From the NCBI GenBank assembly GCA_937959285.1, contig CALGAR010000049.1, positions 1 to 40,256 on the forward strand: a stretch of DNA of 40,256 nt, given 5' to 3'. This DNA comes from an uncultured Bryobacterales bacterium (GTDB lineage Bacteria > Acidobacteriota > Terriglobia > Bryobacterales > Bryobacteraceae). This document shows positions 32,647 to 40,256 of this stretch, in pieces; the stretch's first letter is position 1; each line of letters begins with the position of its first letter. The notes beneath the pieces were generated by a model that saw nothing but the letters and a program-made list of their open reading frames with translations, did no database searches and had not been told where the DNA came from. The position numbers were made by a program, and so were the translations under genes.

Positions 32647-34395
32647 TTAGCGGATTTGAGATTGGACTTGTAACTCTGCGGTCGTAGTTTGCATCGGCCC
32701 CACCGTGATTTGCTTACTCGATGCGAGACGCTCGTGGAAGCGGGGATCCTCGGCCCAGAGCACACCCCTGGCAAACGCGATCACCCGATACACGCCAGGC
32801 AGGAGATTGGAAAAGGTCAGATTGCCTTCTGCGTTCGTCTTGGCTTCACGAATCCCCGTCACAGCCAACAAAAGCAGATCCTCATCAACCGGTTCCCTTG
32901 CGAGAATCACGCTCGCGCCGGCAGCCGGCCGAATGCCATCCTTGACTGTGAGCACGATGGAGGAGCTTGCGGGAGCGACCACGATATCGACCGTGTGTGC
33001 GGTGGCAGAACCGAATTCAACGACGCTGTGATCGACCTTCGAACCGTTGTAACGTATCTCCGCAACCTGATAACCCGTGAGCCCTGAGAGAAACACCTCG
33101 TACCTCTGCGGGTAGACACCACTGATCGTGAAATGTCCGTCTGAAGGCCGCACCGGAGCAATGAAGCCCGGTCCATCGGGCAGCAATTGACGCAATGGCC
33201 TAAGAATCACGCGCAAATTCTCGCCTGGCGGTCCTGGCTGATTCGTGCTCTGTTCTTCCACCTTGCGGACGGAGCCATTGACGACCAGTCCTTTGCTGAG
33301 AAACAAGTCCAATCCATCCTGGTTCCGATCACTGACGTGGACCGGCAACGCCGCCGCCTGGCGCTCCTGTCCCGACGTGCTCGCCGTCAGCCAGTACGTT
33401 CCCGGTGGAATATTGTCGATCTGGAATTCGGAACCAATCTTGACGGTTCCCCTCGCGAGGATCGCTTGGCCACCCCCGAACCGGTTCATGTCCAGGTGAA
33501 CCAGAGCGAGCTGCGCCTCGGCGCTTTCGGCGGCGCTTTCATCGCCAACGACACGTCCCCGGATGCGAGGCAGGCGGATCTTTTTGATACTCAGCTTGAG
33601 ATCCTGCAAGCCACCGCCCTCCAGCACTGTCACCGGAACCGCCTCTTCAACTCGCGGAGAGTCGGGATACCAAGCCCGATAGGCCATGAGCACATCCTCT
33701 TGAAACTCGGGACCGGATTTCGATGCTTCGACGATGGCGCTTTGGGGCTCCCGCACCTCGAGATAGTAATCTCCCGGGTCGAGACGCGTAAGGGCGAACC
33801 GCCCCTCTTCATCCGTCGTCGACTGGGCCTCCACGACCAGCACTCTGGTCGGACCGGCCGACCGATATCGATGTGCGAGGACAACTCGTCCCCGCACCGG
33901 AGCCCCGGTGTCCCGGTCCGTCACTTGCCCGGAAATGCCGGTGCTAGGCATCAGGCGAACCAAGATGTCCGGTACGGAAGATCCCGATTTGAGCACGTAG
34001 GTGTTCGCCGGCCCGATTCCCTTGAAAGGCATCGCATAGCCCGCAGCATCGACAAAGAGATGGAAACTGGCAGGAACCTGAAGTCGAAAGTGGAACGACC
34101 CATCAGAGCTTGTGAGAACGGCGAATCGCGCCGCCTTCGGGTCCTGGTCCTCGGTGGGCTGTGCTTTGAGGGCGTGCTGCAAGCTCATGTTGCGCGACCG
34201 GTCAAAGCGGGCGACAACGACGCGTACTCCCGCCACTGGCAAACCGCTCAACGCGTCGACGACTTTACCCCGCACGGTAGCAATGTTACTTTCCTGCGAA
34301 TGCAGACTGGAGATTGCGAGGTTCGTAAGCAGCCACGCAGCGAGCGCTCGCTGTGTATAGCAACGAATTCTGGTAAAGAGAGTTCGGCTGCTCAT
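32647..34395 (-). CDS. Exported protein with repeated carboxypeptidase-regulatory-like domains
   Basis: From the ATG at 34395 (GGAG 9 bases upstream) the product is about 582 residues; in-frame starts up to 34461 are weaker. A signal peptide (RALAAWLLTNLAISSLHSQ) leads into a series of Ig-like carboxypeptidase-regulatory modules: TVRGKVVDALSGLPVAGVRV, GQVTDRDTGAPVRGRVVLA with DEEGRFALTRLDPGDYYLEV, and VLTVKDGIRPAAGASVILA with NAEGNLTFSNLLPGVYRVIA. No catalytic residues are visible, so it is probably a periplasmic or surface scaffold. Acidobacteria carry many such proteins. The next gene upstream starts 101 bases away on the same strand. Confidence 0.8.
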   Translation of the reverse strand: MSSRTLFTRIRCYTQRALAAWLLTNLAISSLHSQESNIATVRGKVVDALSGLPVAGVRVVVARFDRSRNMSLQHALKAQPTEDQDPKAARFAVLTSSDGSFHFRLQVPASFHLFVDAAGYAMPFKGIGPANTYVLKSGSSVPDILVRLMPSTGISGQVTDRDTGAPVRGRVVLAHRYRSAGPTRVLVVEAQSTTDEEGRFALTRLDPGDYYLEVREPQSAIVEASKSGPEFQEDVLMAYRAWYPDSPRVEEAVPVTVLEGGGLQDLKLSIKKIRLPRIRGRVVGDESAAESAEAQLALVHLDMNRFGGGQAILARGTVKIGSEFQIDNIPPGTYWLTASTSGQERQAAALPVHVSDRNQDGLDLFLSKGLVVNGSVRKVEEQSTNQPGPPGENLRVILRPLRQLLPDGPGFIAPVRPSDGHFTISGVYPQRYEVFLSGLTGYQVAEIRYNGSKVDHSVVEFGSATAHTVDIVVAPASSSIVLTVKDGIRPAAGASVILAREPVDEDLLLLAVTGIREAKTNAEGNLTFSNLLPGVYRVIAFARGVLWAEDPRFHERLASSKQITVGPMQTTTAELQVQSQIR

Positions 34396-34495
34396 AGTGG
34401 CACGCTCCATTCCGCCTGGCGGATGCGCTCGGCTGACACGTTCTGAAAGCGTGATTCCCATCGCAAAGGTTGTCTACTCCACCGAACAGTTCTGG

Positions 34496-35632
34496 TCACC
34501 TTAATAGCTGCGACTGGTGGGCTGCCCACCATGCCTTCCAGAAGCTCACATACTTCATTTCATTCTGGCGAAATGCGGGTTCTGTAGGTGTGTGCCGCAA
34601 CGTGTCCTCAGTTGTAAATGGACCGTTGCTTTCTGGCCGCGCAAATTCCATGCCAGCGAGGCTCGTGCGGGTCAGCATCGGCAGCCCATTTGCAAACGAG
34701 GCAAGGCCGAGGACTCCTTCATATCGGAGGTCGACAGTATCTGCATCCAGCAGCTTCGCCAGGATGGGTAGCGTGTTTTGAGTGTGCATCGCCCTTAGAG
34801 AGTAAGCTGCGCAACGTCTCGCTTGTGCCGGCATCCCCGCCTTCGTTAGATCTCCAAGTGCAAGCACTGCCGTGTCTTCTGGATTTCGAAAATCGCAGAG
34901 AGAAGCGGCAGCAAGCGGTTGCTTTGCTATTTCATCCAACACATCCTCATCCGATTTGAGACGGACAATTGCCGAAGTATCGCCGGCCTTGATGAGGGCC
35001 TGGAGGCCTAGCAAGCGAACGGCCGGGTCCGCCGAAGCCGCGAGTTCCGCCCATGCGTTCAGCGCTACTGTTGACGTCACGCTATCAAAGGCGCCGCTCG
35101 CCACAAACACCGCGAGCTGCGACTTGGCGCCGGTGGACTGAAGGGCTGACGCAACCTCGCAAATCAGTTTTTCGAGTGGATCCATATCTGATCGAATCGA
35201 AAACACTCCACTTGGAGGGCTGGCTGCAACCGGTAGATGGGTCATCGAAAATGGCACATCTCCCACGGCGGGGGGAATGATCTGCCACTGTCCGTTCTTC
35301 CCCGACTTCAGGAACCACACGCTTACGACCTCGGTGGGAGCTGACGCGGGAACTGAACCGTTATTCGAAGTCCAGGCGGCTTGGAGTTGTTCACACTCGG
35401 CAGGCGCCCCTTTCACCACTCTCAGCGTATGAATGGTTGCGAAGAGTCCAGCGGGCGTTGGCGTGATCTGCGTTGCTCTTCCGACGACAATCGCGTCTGC
35501 CTCGTCGACCAGCGCGGGCAGTGGCCGGTAGCCTCCGGGACCGCCCCAAGCACCGGTCGCGAGGATACCAAGAGCTACAAGAGCGAAGATTGCATTTCCG
35601 TTTCGTCGCACTGTGGAGGAGTCCAAAGTCAT
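34496..35632 (-). CDS. Exported HEAT-repeat-like protein of unknown function
   Basis: From the ATG at 35632 the product is 378 residues with a signal peptide (NGNAIFALVALGILATGAWG). An N-terminal half (ALVDEADAIVVGRATQI..., FATIHTLRVVKG) is followed by helical repeats of HEAT type (SADPAVRLLGLQALIKAGDTSAI, GMPAQARRCAAYSLRAM, LRYEGVLGLASFANG). HEAT repeats are protein-binding scaffolds. A TTG at 35668 would overlap the stop of the previous reading frame (TTGA, 35665-35668), suggesting translational coupling, but the signal peptide begins at the later ATG. It is grouped with a frameshifted exported gene upstream. Confidence 0.7.
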   Translation of the reverse strand: MTLDSSTVRRNGNAIFALVALGILATGAWGGPGGYRPLPALVDEADAIVVGRATQITPTPAGLFATIHTLRVVKGAPAECEQLQAAWTSNNGSVPASAPTEVVSVWFLKSGKNGQWQIIPPAVGDVPFSMTHLPVAASPPSGVFSIRSDMDPLEKLICEVASALQSTGAKSQLAVFVASGAFDSVTSTVALNAWAELAASADPAVRLLGLQALIKAGDTSAIVRLKSDEDVLDEIAKQPLAAASLCDFRNPEDTAVLALGDLTKAGMPAQARRCAAYSLRAMHTQNTLPILAKLLDADTVDLRYEGVLGLASFANGLPMLTRTSLAGMEFARPESNGPFTTEDTLRHTPTEPAFRQNEMKYVSFWKAWWAAHQSQLLR

Positions 35633-35664
35633 CTCCTGCCGCCTTCGGATGACGTCGTTCGCGA

Positions 35665-36195
35665 TCAATAGTGTTGAATCAAAGCTGAGTACAATTCTGC
35701 GCGTATGCCGGTCGCCCTTGTCAACAGGTTCTGAATCCCGGACTGCAAGCCTGTCCGATCAAGCCCTGCATGCAGCAGCGCGTTGATTGCGTCTCTGTCA
35801 GACTGAAAGGCTGGATTTCGGAGAGCCTGCACTGCGGGAACGTTGGGCGAGTACTTGGGGCCGATTCCGGTGATCACAACAACGTTTGCCTCCATCGATA
35901 GATGCTTGTTGACCTCTTGCCGCAGCCAATCCGACAGCTCGATCTCCGAGGATTGGAAGACGGCCTCGTCCGGAACATAGCCGGCTTCGCCGGGAAGAGG
36001 CTTGTGCCCGACGAAGAACAACCGAACGAGGCCGGGACGCGCTTGAGACTGTACGACGAACCCATCTTGAGAAGCACCGGGCACGAGTCGCCGACTGCTG
36101 TCACGATCCAGCGCGTCTCGGCCGAAGAACACGCTCGAAGGGCGGCTTGGAACGCTCGATATTGTAAGCGCTCCAATAACCGGGTGCACGGGCAC
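35665..36195 (-). pseudogene. C-terminal part of a frameshifted exported protein
   Basis: This frame encodes up to 176 residues, of which the first ~20 (MPVHPVIGALTISSVPSRP) are probably out of frame. Normal-looking sequence begins at SSVFFGRDALDRDSS and includes GLVRLFFVGHKPLPGEAGYVPDEAVFQSSEIELSDWLRQEVN and VVVITGIGPKYSPNVP. It overlaps the 36101-36544 frame by 95 bases, and the two join sensibly if one extra base near 36130-36150 is removed (...YNIERSKPP then SSVFFGRD...). I recognise no family. It has no start signal of its own. Confidence 0.6.
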
Positions 36196-36600
36196 AGCTT
36201 ACAGGTCCGAACGAATCAAGCCAGAAGATCTGGATCCACTGCTTCGCCTCGGGCGCGTTCGTGATCTTGTATTCGTAAGTAGAGCCATCGGGATTGTTGC
36301 GGACGCTACAGTTGACGATCGGCCGGACGTGAACTCGTCGTGTGATCGCAATTGGAATTGTCTCGCCTCCCCGCCTCCTCGCCCCCTCCACGACCAAATC
36401 GCCGGCCTCGTCGAGCCGGACGCTGTCGTCCTGAGAGCGAGTAAGTTCCGGCTGCTTCGTCCCCAGGACTCGTGAAACAACCCGGAGCTGCGATTCTGAT
36501 TGCTTCTGATCTTGGGCCAGCAAAGAAGGGGCAAGGATCAGCAAGACAGGAACTGTTACGAAGCAGTGCCCGACCGGGAGAAGGTTAACCGTCTGTGCAT
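36101..36600 (-). pseudogene. N-terminal part of the same frameshifted exported protein
   Basis: The best start is the ATG at 36600, with GGAGGG exactly 7 bases upstream. That frame reads only MHRRLTFSRSGTAS before a TAA at 36556-36558. Adding one base near the TAA joins it to VTVPVLLILAPSLLAQDQK in the 36101-36544 frame and restores a complete signal peptide. The mature part (VHVRPIVNCSVRNNPDGSTYEYKITNAPEAKQWIQIFWLDSFGPVSC) is unassigned. A second frameshift then leads to the 35665-36195 part. The intact ancestor would be about 310 residues and exported. Confidence 0.6.
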
Positions 36601-36748
36601 TAGACTACCCTCCTTGCCGTCGCGACGCTGGCGGCAGCCAAACAACGGCTGGAAACAGTTTATGACACTTGCGGAAGCTGTACCTCTGCGACCGGCCACG
36701 GTTGCTATTCGGGGGGAGGAGGATGCTGTGTGACGTGGCGTAACAGCC

Positions 36749-38035
36749 CTAGCCGAGGACGATTTGCTGAATGATCGCGCCAAGGCACCCAAGCGCGACG
36801 ATGGCCAATAGGACCTGCCCCACGCGCCGAGTCAGCTCCGGATGGCCTCCCACGCGCTCCACAATTGGCCAATCAACGAGTGCACTCGTCGCCGAAGCGA
36901 TCACGGCGCCGCTCGCTGCAATCTGAGCCGGCACGACGTCGGCCTGGGACAGCGTTGCGGCCGACGCCACCGCGCTCGCGCTCGATACGACACCGCCGAT
37001 GACGCTGACTGCTAAAAAGCCGCTGTCACCTAACACCTGTTGCCCCAGAGTGCCGGCGACTTGTAAAGCCAAGAGAACGGCGCCGAATTTGATCGCCGCT
37101 CTCAGAGAAAACGGAGAGGTCAACGCTGGAATCGGCATGTGCTCGTCTAAATCGTCGCGCCCGCCGGATCGAGCGGATGGACGAAGAGCAACCAGCCATG
37201 CGGCTCCAACTGCGGCGAGTAACATCAGCGCCATAGGAATTGCGGTTGCTTTGAGAAGGGATGGCGCGAACAGTGTCAGGATGAGGGCATTTCGGAGGAT
37301 CATCGCCGCCGTGGCGAACATGGTGCCCTTGAACGCCACAGCCGCCAGCGCGCCCTTCGATTCGTTCACTCGGTTTGCCAGTTCGGCGACCGTCACCGTG
37401 CTGTTCACGAGACCACCCAGAAATCCTGTCAGCGCAATGCCGCGGGCGCCGTACAGTTTCAGCAGCACATAATTGGTGAAGCCGAGTGCCGCGATCAGGA
37501 TGACGGTAATCCAAGCCTTTCGCGGCTCCACAAGCTGCCACGGATCGACGCTGCCCGTCGGAAGCAGAGGGTACACAACAAACGCCACGATCGCGAGCAG
37601 GACGGCCGAACGGAACTCGGACTCCGTCAGTGCCACGCTGAAACCAGCCAGGGGTTCCTTCCAGGCCAACAGCGCCGCCGTCACAATCCCGAGGACCGTC
37701 GGTGTAAATGTGTGGCCTTGGCCCGCCAGCACGCCGGCAAAACCGGTGATCATCAGCGCAGCGGACGCCGTGATCTCCGCGCCTTCGCCGGTGCGGATAG
37801 TTTCGATGTTGAGGAAAATGACGAGAATACCGATCAGGCCGAGGGCCAACAAAGCGAATGGATCATCCACAAGTCCGCCAACGCCGCCAAGAAGCGCCGC
37901 AAAGGCGAACGTTCGGAGGCCCGCTTCCTTTCGACGACGCTCGCGCTCGATTCCAATGAACAACCCGATAGCGCACGCGAGCGCGAGTCGGGTCAGCGTG
38001 GGCGCATAGGGCCACGGGACCGTGTCGTGTCCCAT
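36749..38035 (-). CDS. MgtC/SapB and DUF4010 domain membrane protein
   Basis: From the ATG at 38035 the product is about 428 residues; the 34 extra residues available upstream are Arg-rich and lack membrane character. The N-terminal region has the MgtC-like signature LALACAIGLFIGIERERRRKEAGLRTFAFAALLGG. The C-terminal part (from FRSAVLLAIVAFVVYPLLP, with ALTGFLGGLVNSTVTVAELANR) matches the DUF4010 type. About eleven hydrophobic segments are present. MgtC-like proteins affect Mg2+ homeostasis and ATP synthase in pathogens; in free-living bacteria the role of this two-domain form is unknown. No Mg2+ riboswitch was recognised upstream. Confidence 0.85.
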   Translation of the reverse strand: MGHDTVPWPYAPTLTRLALACAIGLFIGIERERRRKEAGLRTFAFAALLGGVGGLVDDPFALLALGLIGILVIFLNIETIRTGEGAEITASAALMITGFAGVLAGQGHTFTPTVLGIVTAALLAWKEPLAGFSVALTESEFRSAVLLAIVAFVVYPLLPTGSVDPWQLVEPRKAWITVILIAALGFTNYVLLKLYGARGIALTGFLGGLVNSTVTVAELANRVNESKGALAAVAFKGTMFATAAMILRNALILTLFAPSLLKATAIPMALMLLAAVGAAWLVALRPSARSGGRDDLDEHMPIPALTSPFSLRAAIKFGAVLLALQVAGTLGQQVLGDSGFLAVSVIGGVVSSASAVASAATLSQADVVPAQIAASGAVIASATSALVDWPIVERVGGHPELTRRVGQVLLAIVALGCLGAIIQQIVLG

Positions 38036-38494
38036 AGCACACAGTGTATCCTGCACAATCAGCTTCCGCCGGCGACCTACGCCTGTGGGGCGAACGGCGG
38101 TGACGACCGAGGAGAAACGGCCGGGCACGGAAGTCACTGTTGCGAGCCGCCTGGGAAAACGCGCCAGCCGGCGACGTCAAAAGCGGTATCGAAGGTTCAC
38201 GTAGAAGTTGCCGCTTCCGGGATCTCTCGACGCCGAAGCAATTCCAGTCGAACGATGGCACCTATCTGCAGAGTTTGTCGGCGGAAAAACTCGTTAGCTG
38301 GTGGCGTGAAACAAATGAGGAGAAAATAAATTGGCTCCCCAAGTCAAACAAAGGGGATGGGTGCGAGGCCAAAGAGACGGCAAATCATAGTAATTAAACG
38401 GCCTACCCAAATAACTGGGGGAATCCTTGATCCTTTCGTATTCTTCGTACCGTCCAACGATCTCAGCTGTCACATGTCTCACGCTAAACTACGG
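38036..38494. other. Gene-poor, less GC-rich gap with a receptor relic
   Basis: These 459 bases hold no intact gene I can support. The part near 38177-38260 carries the minus-strand receptor remnant described separately. A 62-codon minus-strand frame (38294-38482) begins 12 bases after the 146-residue gene but has no ribosome binding site and becomes Pro/Leu/His-rich. No promoter or terminator was identified. Confidence 0.5.
38177..38250 (-). pseudogene. Relic of a TonB-dependent receptor C-terminus
   Basis: Read on the minus strand, this segment gives RSTGIASASRDPGSGNFYVNLRYRF and a stop at 38177-38179. The alternating pattern ending in Arg-Phe-stop after RSTG is that of acidobacterial outer-membrane receptor C-termini (compare IRSTAFNMRELQFALKYVF in the intact receptor here). 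The sequence before it continues in another frame (FFRRQTLQIGAI), suggesting a frameshifted remnant. Confidence 0.35.
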
Positions 38495-38935
38495 CTACTT
38501 CGGCCGACTCGGAGGTTGAGATGTTTCGCGCACTGTGGTCGCCGTGGCACCACCGCAATACCTTGTTGGGTCGTTCCGAAGGACGATCTCGATGCCAGTT
38601 GTCTCACGTTTTGGTCGCCTTGCCTCCTTCCTTCGAACCTCGACACGCAACCCTATCAGCACAGGATGGCGAACAGAAAGGTAATACCTCCCAGGGCGAA
38701 GTTCTGGAAAGGCAAATGCCCCATCCTCCTTCGTGACACCAGTTGCCTTCGGGCGTGTTTTGTAACCGTATGGTGCCACTTCGACTGTAACTTCGGAAAG
38801 CGGTTGTCTCTTTGAATTTGTCTCGAAATAGATTCGCCCGCGTATGCTGTCAACCACTAGGGGATCCGGGACACAGACATCTTGGGCCTGGCATGGCACC
38901 CAGAGGCAAGCCGCCAAGAGGACTCCAATCGTCAA
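38495..38935 (-). CDS. Small exported carboxypeptidase-regulatory-like protein
   Basis: The 146-residue product has a signal peptide (GVLLAACLWVPCQAQ) and one Ig-like carboxypeptidase-regulatory module (SIRGRIYFETNSKRQPLSEVTVEV, then TKEDGAFAFPELRPGRYYLSVRHP). A Cys pair (VCVPDP early and RYCGG late) could form a disulfide. The start is a TTG with no close ribosome binding site; GGGAGGG lies about 20 bases upstream, inside the end of the RHS gene. It begins 8 bases after the RHS stop, the place where toxin loci keep an immunity gene. Whether it plays that role is unknown. Confidence 0.65.
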   Translation of the reverse strand: MTIGVLLAACLWVPCQAQDVCVPDPLVVDSIRGRIYFETNSKRQPLSEVTVEVAPYGYKTRPKATGVTKEDGAFAFPELRPGRYYLSVRHPVLIGLRVEVRRKEARRPKRETTGIEIVLRNDPTRYCGGATATTVRETSQPPSRPK

Positions 38936-38943
38936 CTGAATTC

Positions 38944-40256
38944 TCAGGGGACCCTCCCCGGATAGGTCTTCTGGTAATTTTCGATGGCTTGCTTAATTTG
39001 GTTCGGCATCGATTTACCGGGAAATCTATCTCTGAGATATGGAACGGTGTTCGCTTCTGCCCAATGCTCGCGACGAATGCTGATATCGATCGGTGTGCCA
39101 CCCATCTGTTGTTCCAGAGCCTTCAGTCCCGGGTGGTTTGGGTCACGACCGCTTGCAAAGAATAGCGCGTTGTATTGAGGGATCAGCTGATTCTGAAGTT
39201 GATAGAACGCGGCATTTTCCTGTCCGGTTCGATTAACATGACCGAACTCATGTGCTAGCTTGGTAACGGCTAGCACGGTCCCGGAGACGTTAGCACCCTG
39301 GAGCGAACTCGTAATCGGATAGCTCACCGACGAAGGGTAGCCAGAGTCGAGCTTCGGTCCGAGCGTGATGGTTGCTGCCGTCAAGTCCCCTGCACTATTC
39401 CACTGGTAGTTGCCTGCCTCTGCGCCCTGGCTCTTAGCCTTGTCGAATCTGATGGTTAGAGTCAAATTTGGGTCGTTGGCATACCTTTCCCACTGTCTGC
39501 GTCCTGCCACGGTGGAAAGATAGTCCTTCTTCCAACGCTCGTAGCGCTTCCGGTACTCATCATCGATGTCCTCTTCGATGATCTCGCCGCTCGGGTCCGT
39601 GAAGCGCAGAGGGTTGTTCCGAGCATACCCATACAAGTTCCAGTTCTGCGGATCGTTTAGCTTATGAGGACCAGAAATTAGCGGGTCAGTGGAAGTAAAG
39701 CGCCCTTGGGTTGAACTCAGGTACCGAGCCTCGAAGAAATCGAGACCCGTCTCGGCATCCCGTTCCTTCCCCGTAAACTTTTGCAACAGCCCTGCGTCGG
39801 CGGCCCACACGCTCGTGCGGCCGCCCAGCGGCGGCGGAATCTCCTCGCCGAAAGGCAGGTAGTCCCGCCGGGCGAGAACGGTCTTCTCCTGGCTCGTCAC
39901 CGCCCGGATGCTGCCGAGGTGGTCCACCGTCAGGTAGCGCGTGCCGGAGTGCGCGGACTGTCCCGTCGTGTACTCGGCCGCCAACTGCCCCATCGCATCG
40001 TAGATGAACAGCATCTGCTCGCCGCTCGGGAGCACCTTCTTCACCCGTCGGCCTTCGCCATCGTAAGAATATGTCGTCGTGTAGCCGTTGATCGTACTGG
40101 TCTTCAGCCGGTTCTCGGCGTCGTAGCTGAACGCGAAGCCGCCGATTGCCGTCTGGTTGCCCGCGCCGTCGTAGGTCGCCCCCATGCCAGTCAGCCGGTT
40201 TTGAGCGTTGAACCAGTTCGACGTCACCGGCGTTAAACTCGACGTGCTCAGGGCCG
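38944..40256 (-). CDS. RHS-repeat protein, C-terminal part with HExxH metallopeptidase-like tip (5' truncated by window)
   Basis: The frame is open to the window edge, so only the C-terminal ~436 residues are seen. RHS/YD repeats (YDGAGNQT, YDAENRLKT, YSYDGEGRRVKKV) lead into the RHS-associated core: VDHLGSIRAVT, RRDYLPFGEEI, KFTGKERDAETGLDFFEARYLSSTQGRF and NNPLRFTDPSGE. After this conserved end comes a ~210-residue variable tip with AHEFGHV (39238-39252), an HExxH zinc site, and acidic residues downstream (GQENAA, EHWAEAN) that could give the third ligand. RHS shells enclose and release such tips as toxins. GC content falls at the core-tip boundary (40 of 60 bases at 39841-39900, 27 of 60 at 39181-39240), as is usual for exchanged tips. 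Confidence 0.85.
   Translation of the reverse strand, partial: ALSTSSLTPVTSNWFNAQNRLTGMGATYDGAGNQTAIGGFAFSYDAENRLKTSTINGYTTTYSYDGEGRRVKKVLPSGEQMLFIYDAMGQLAAEYTTGQSAHSGTRYLTVDHLGSIRAVTSQEKTVLARRDYLPFGEEIPPPLGGRTSVWAADAGLLQKFTGKERDAETGLDFFEARYLSSTQGRFTSTDPLISGPHKLNDPQNWNLYGYARNNPLRFTDPSGEIIEEDIDDEYRKRYERWKKDYLSTVAGRRQWERYANDPNLTLTIRFDKAKSQGAEAGNYQWNSAGDLTAATITLGPKLDSGYPSSVSYPITSSLQGANVSGTVLAVTKLAHEFGHVNRTGQENAAFYQLQNQLIPQYNALFFASGRDPNHPGLKALEQQMGGTPIDISIRREHWAEANTVPYLRDRFPGKSMPNQIKQAIENYQKTYPGRVP

Noticed and set aside
38294..38482. 62-codon minus-strand ORF that might be an additional toxin-locus gene
   Set aside because: No ribosome binding site and no recognisable domain; the C-terminal half looks random.
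1..40256. CRISPR array, insertion sequence, rRNA or prophage
   Set aside because: No regularly spaced repeats, transposase motifs, terminal inverted repeats, rRNA signatures or phage structural genes were seen on reading both strands.

Overview
The window looks like a piece of the chromosome of an acidobacterium, probably near Bryobacterales/Solibacter. This is inferred from the GC-rich sequence, a TonB-dependent receptor of the acidobacterial type (carboxypeptidase-regulatory N-terminus, 'LNGRNF' plug motif, aromatic C-terminus), several other exported proteins with the same N-terminal fold, a YpdA-type reductase, Ku, and lipid A heptosyltransferases. No rRNA, tRNA, CRISPR array, complete insertion sequence or transcription factor gene was seen.

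Layout. 1-508: the tail of a gene entering from the left and a small exported protein, closed by a hairpin terminator. 518-9378: a minus-strand run of six or seven tightly spaced genes behind a near-consensus promoter (9451-9479). In order of transcription these are a glucan-binding-like/gluconate-dehydrogenase-subunit-3 fusion, a GMC flavoprotein, a short ORF and a cupin in one frame separated by TAG, a second large cupin protein broken by a frameshift, an isoamylase/GlgX-type debranching enzyme, and, after a 76-base gap, a Tat-exported rhamnonate-dehydratase-like enzyme. 9617-12826: an MFS exporter and a Kef/YbaL-type antiporter. 13106-20336: an unknown protein, RNase R, a TonB-dependent receptor and Ku. 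20546-24360: a PRC-barrel protein, then an envelope cluster (WaaF-like, a degenerate nucleotidyltransferase-like protein, WaaC-like, an ICMT-like methyltransferase). 24364-32253: amine oxidase, GT-C membrane glycosyltransferase, YpdA, AlaS and an SDR reductase. 32647-40256: an accessory-looking zone with exported proteins, a twice-frameshifted gene, an MgtC/DUF4010 membrane protein, a relic of an outer-membrane receptor, and the 3' end of an RHS protein with an HExxH tip.

The best candidate for an undescribed system is the 1866-9378 operon. It joins a glycogen-recognition-like domain to the small subunit of a flavin sugar dehydrogenase and places it with the GMC catalytic subunit, cupin proteins and a debranching enzyme. 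A testable reading is intracellular debranching plus oxidation of alpha-glucans. A shared palindrome, CGTAA-N6-TTACG, lies upstream of this operon and again just upstream of the neighbouring MFS gene, suggesting one regulator for both. The RHS/HEFGH tip with a small exported protein 8 bases downstream is a second candidate, for a polymorphic toxin locus.

Several genes are broken (frameshift near 4270-4285, TAG at 6193-6195, two frameshifts in 35665-36600). Either this is real decay or the assembly has indel errors, so broken genes should be read with that in mind.
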